Source: Heliorestis acidaminivorans (GTDB taxonomy: Bacteria; Bacillota; Desulfitobacteriia; Heliobacteriales; Heliobacteriaceae). Taken from it: 64,000 nt of DNA. Positions 62,545-64,000 of the stretch are shown one piece after another. The notes beneath the pieces were generated by a model. That model searched no databases, was not told where the DNA came from, and worked only from the letters and a program-made list of their open reading frames with translations. The stretch lies in assembly GCF_008933955.1 (NCBI RefSeq), contig NZ_WBXO01000001.1, positions 550,781 to 614,780 of the forward strand, written 5' to 3'. A program made the translations under genes and the position numbers. The first letter of the stretch is position 1. Every line of letters starts with the position of its first letter.

Positions 62545-63624
62545 TTAATGATCGATCATTTCTAGAAATGGTAGCCACATACGAAAATGTTCTACTGTCA
62601 AAATGCTTTCCCAGTACCCCAACTGTTTGGCCAGTAAAGATCCGCCAAAAAAGATAAGAAGCATTCCTACAGCTAATAAGGTTACAGAGCGAGGTGCTGT
62701 TATTTGTCCACTAATAGGTGTATGTAGGCTAAGAGCTGAACGAGGACATGCTTCTACACAGGAGAGACATGAGGTACATTGTTCTTGGTCTAAATCTATC
62801 TTTTTTTGCGGAATTAGTCCATTTAAGCAAGCTCGCTGGCAAGCACCACAATCGTTACAATTCTCTTCCACTCGTCGCACTGTCGTAACACTCAACTTTC
62901 CTACAACTGCTACAAGAGCACCATAAGGGCAAGCAAATCGACACCAGAAATTTGGTATGATCATTGATAAACAGAAAAGTATTATCAGAACAGTAATTGT
63001 AGTTTTACTAGGTTCAAGGAAAAAAAGAAGCATCTTCAGATCAGCAACTTGATTATAAGGACTTTGTAGAAAAGCTATTATTTCATGCAAGTTCATAGAA
63101 AGCCAAATAACATAGACAAAAAAGAAAAGAATTAAATATTTAAAGGAAGAAAGCAGATAAACGCTCCAACCCCGAGGTATCCAAGGTTTCATACCCAAAA
63201 AATGTAGAATGCTTCTTCCAAAGCGACCGATCCACTCAACAGGTGTACCTACAGGGCAAACCCAGCTACAAAAAGCACGACGAAATAAAAGAGCCGACAA
63301 AATAACAAGCAGTAAAATTGTCAAACCTGCTGGGTGCAAAGCATCATAAAAGCCAGTGTAAATCCACTGTCTCAAAGCCATTAAGGCACTAATCGGTAAA
63401 AAAGCTTCCACAGCCCCCGGCCGATTAACCATAGGAGCATTAGGTTCTAAAAGATATTGATAAAAATTATAAAAAACCCAACCTGTCCATAGAATTAACG
63501 CTAGAAACAAAGATTGTATGAAAAAACGAATCTGCCTAGGCCTTAGTTTACAGCTTATAGTCGATCCATTTTTTATCTTCAACCATCTTCTTATGTTAAG
63601 TTTGCTTTCTAAGTAATTATACAA
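62545..63624 (-). CDS. polyferredoxin membrane protein, NapH/MauN/CcoG-like
   Basis: 359 residues. Five to six membrane segments (for example ILWTGWVFYNFYQYL, TILLLVILSALLF) alternate with two CxxxCP motifs (FCSWVCPVGT; WCRFACPYGA) and two 4Fe-4S sets (CNDCGACQRAC and CTSCLSCVEACPRSAL). The order matches NapH-type quinol-dehydrogenase membrane proteins. It may pass electrons from menaquinol to a periplasmic or cytoplasmic partner; no partner lies nearby. TTG start after GGAGTA. Confidence 0.8.
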   Translation of the reverse strand: MYNYLESKLNIRRWLKIKNGSTISCKLRPRQIRFFIQSLFLALILWTGWVFYNFYQYLLEPNAPMVNRPGAVEAFLPISALMALRQWIYTGFYDALHPAGLTILLLVILSALLFRRAFCSWVCPVGTPVEWIGRFGRSILHFLGMKPWIPRGWSVYLLSSFKYLILFFFVYVIWLSMNLHEIIAFLQSPYNQVADLKMLLFFLEPSKTTITVLIILFCLSMIIPNFWCRFACPYGALVAVVGKLSVTTVRRVEENCNDCGACQRACLNGLIPQKKIDLDQEQCTSCLSCVEACPRSALSLHTPISGQITAPRSVTLLAVGMLLIFFGGSLLAKQLGYWESILTVEHFRMWLPFLEMIDH

Positions 63625-63724
63625 TTAGTTTTACTCCTTCGATTGTGCTTGTATTGTTATTCACTACTTTTTGACTTTAGCACAACCAAAGGAGAATTAC
63701 TGTGATATCTTCCCCGATAAGAAA

Positions 63725-63759
63725 AGCCACCTTTTCCCATCTAGTTGGGGTGGGTGACT
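63725..63759 (-). terminator. second terminator downstream of the 23S rRNA
   Basis: On the minus strand AGTCACC/GGTGGCT with an inner CCCC/GGGA-type pairing and TTTTC after it. It lies 30 bases beyond the first terminator; a tandem pair is common after rRNA. Confidence 0.6.
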
Positions 63760-63789
63760 TTCTTTACTAGGCGGTTTCCAAAACGGAAA

Positions 63790-63823
63790 AAGACCCTGCT
63801 GTTAACGAGAACAACAAGGTCTT
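63790..63823 (-). terminator. terminator downstream of the 23S rRNA
   Basis: AAGACCTTGTTGTT/AACAGCAGGGTCTT on the minus strand, a long stem with G-U pairs, then TTTTCCGTTTT. It is 54 bases past the rRNA 3' end. Confidence 0.8.
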
Positions 63824-63876
63824 CACTTATTCCTTGAAAGCTACACAGAGATTTAATTGCGATGTAATAAGAAATA

Positions 63877-64000
63877 GGTTAAGTCCTCGACCGATTCGTA
63901 CTCGTCAACTACACGCCTCACAACGCTTCCATCTCGAGCCGATCAACCAGGTCATCTTCCTGGGGTCTTACCTACTTACGTAGTGGGAAGTCTCATCTTT
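63877..64000 (-). rRNA. 23S ribosomal RNA, 3' end only
   Basis: The minus strand reads AGATGAGACTTCCC, then GGTAAGACCCCAGGAAGATG, GGTTGATCGGCTCGAGATGG, and ends AATCGGTCGAGGACTTAACC. This is the conserved 3' terminus of bacterial 23S rRNA. The gene enters from the right edge. No 5S rRNA follows within 50 bases; terminators follow instead. Confidence 0.95.

Noticed and set aside
1..64000. Insertion sequences, prophage or integrons
   Set aside because: No transposase, integrase, phage structural genes or terminal repeats were found.

Overview
The window reads as chromosomal DNA of a low-GC (roughly 40 percent), anaerobic, probably spore-forming Firmicute of the class Clostridia. The mix of futalosine-pathway menaquinone genes, System II cytochrome c maturation, Tat export, an IspH-S1 fusion and a siroheme/heme cluster points to the Peptococcaceae/Heliobacteriaceae neighbourhood, but no marker in the window fixes the genus. 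No phage, insertion sequence, CRISPR array or tRNA was found. The start of the window cuts a cobA-type gene. The end cuts a 23S rRNA on the minus strand.

Layout. (1) 1-14642, minus strand: an electron-transport island. It holds tetrapyrrole genes (cobA, hemC, hemA, a precorrin-2 dehydrogenase), System II cytochrome c assembly (ccsB, resB), the prenyl chain synthase hepT, tatA/tatC, mqnC/mqnA/mqnE, the prenyltransferase mqnP, ubiE, a degenerate prenyl synthase likely to be a non-catalytic subunit, and an SRPBCC protein. (2) 14664-21772, minus: an aminotransferase, then a five-gene set of uncertain function (regulator, short conserved protein, PLP enzyme, FAD enzyme, permease) that looks like an undescribed catabolic pathway. 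(3) 21874-21985, plus: a candidate small RNA gene. (4) 22049-27107, minus: ACT protein-hom-thrC-thrB-lysC. (5) 27233-33440: an envelope protein, a divergent Met/Pro-rich repeat protein, a GIY-YIG protein, topB and ispH-S1. (6) 33576-46394, minus: two adjacent aromatic amino acid operons, trpEGDCFBA and aroF-pheA-tyrA-aroA-cmk-plsC, each with its own promoter and leader terminator. The trp leader carries eleven GAG triplets, a textbook TRAP target. The aro leader carries a duplicated 14-nt motif and an antiterminator-like pairing. (7) 46739-56559: a ctpA-like protease and three large signalling proteins (PAS kinase, REC-GGDEF, two hybrid kinases). (8) 56596-63624: a DNA glycosylase, a large P-loop protein resembling HPr kinase/PEP carboxykinase, several small proteins, a cheY with a free-standing CheA-P2-like partner, and a polyferredoxin membrane protein. 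(9) The 3' end of a 23S rRNA with two terminators and no 5S gene behind it.

How it fits together: region 1 supplies heme, menaquinone, cytochrome c and Tat export, all needed for a membrane electron-transport chain. Regions 4 and 6 supply aspartate-family and aromatic amino acids. Region 6 makes chorismate-derived metabolites, and chorismate is also the substrate of MqnA in region 1. Starts were chosen by Shine-Dalgarno position; many genes appear to use GTG or TTG.
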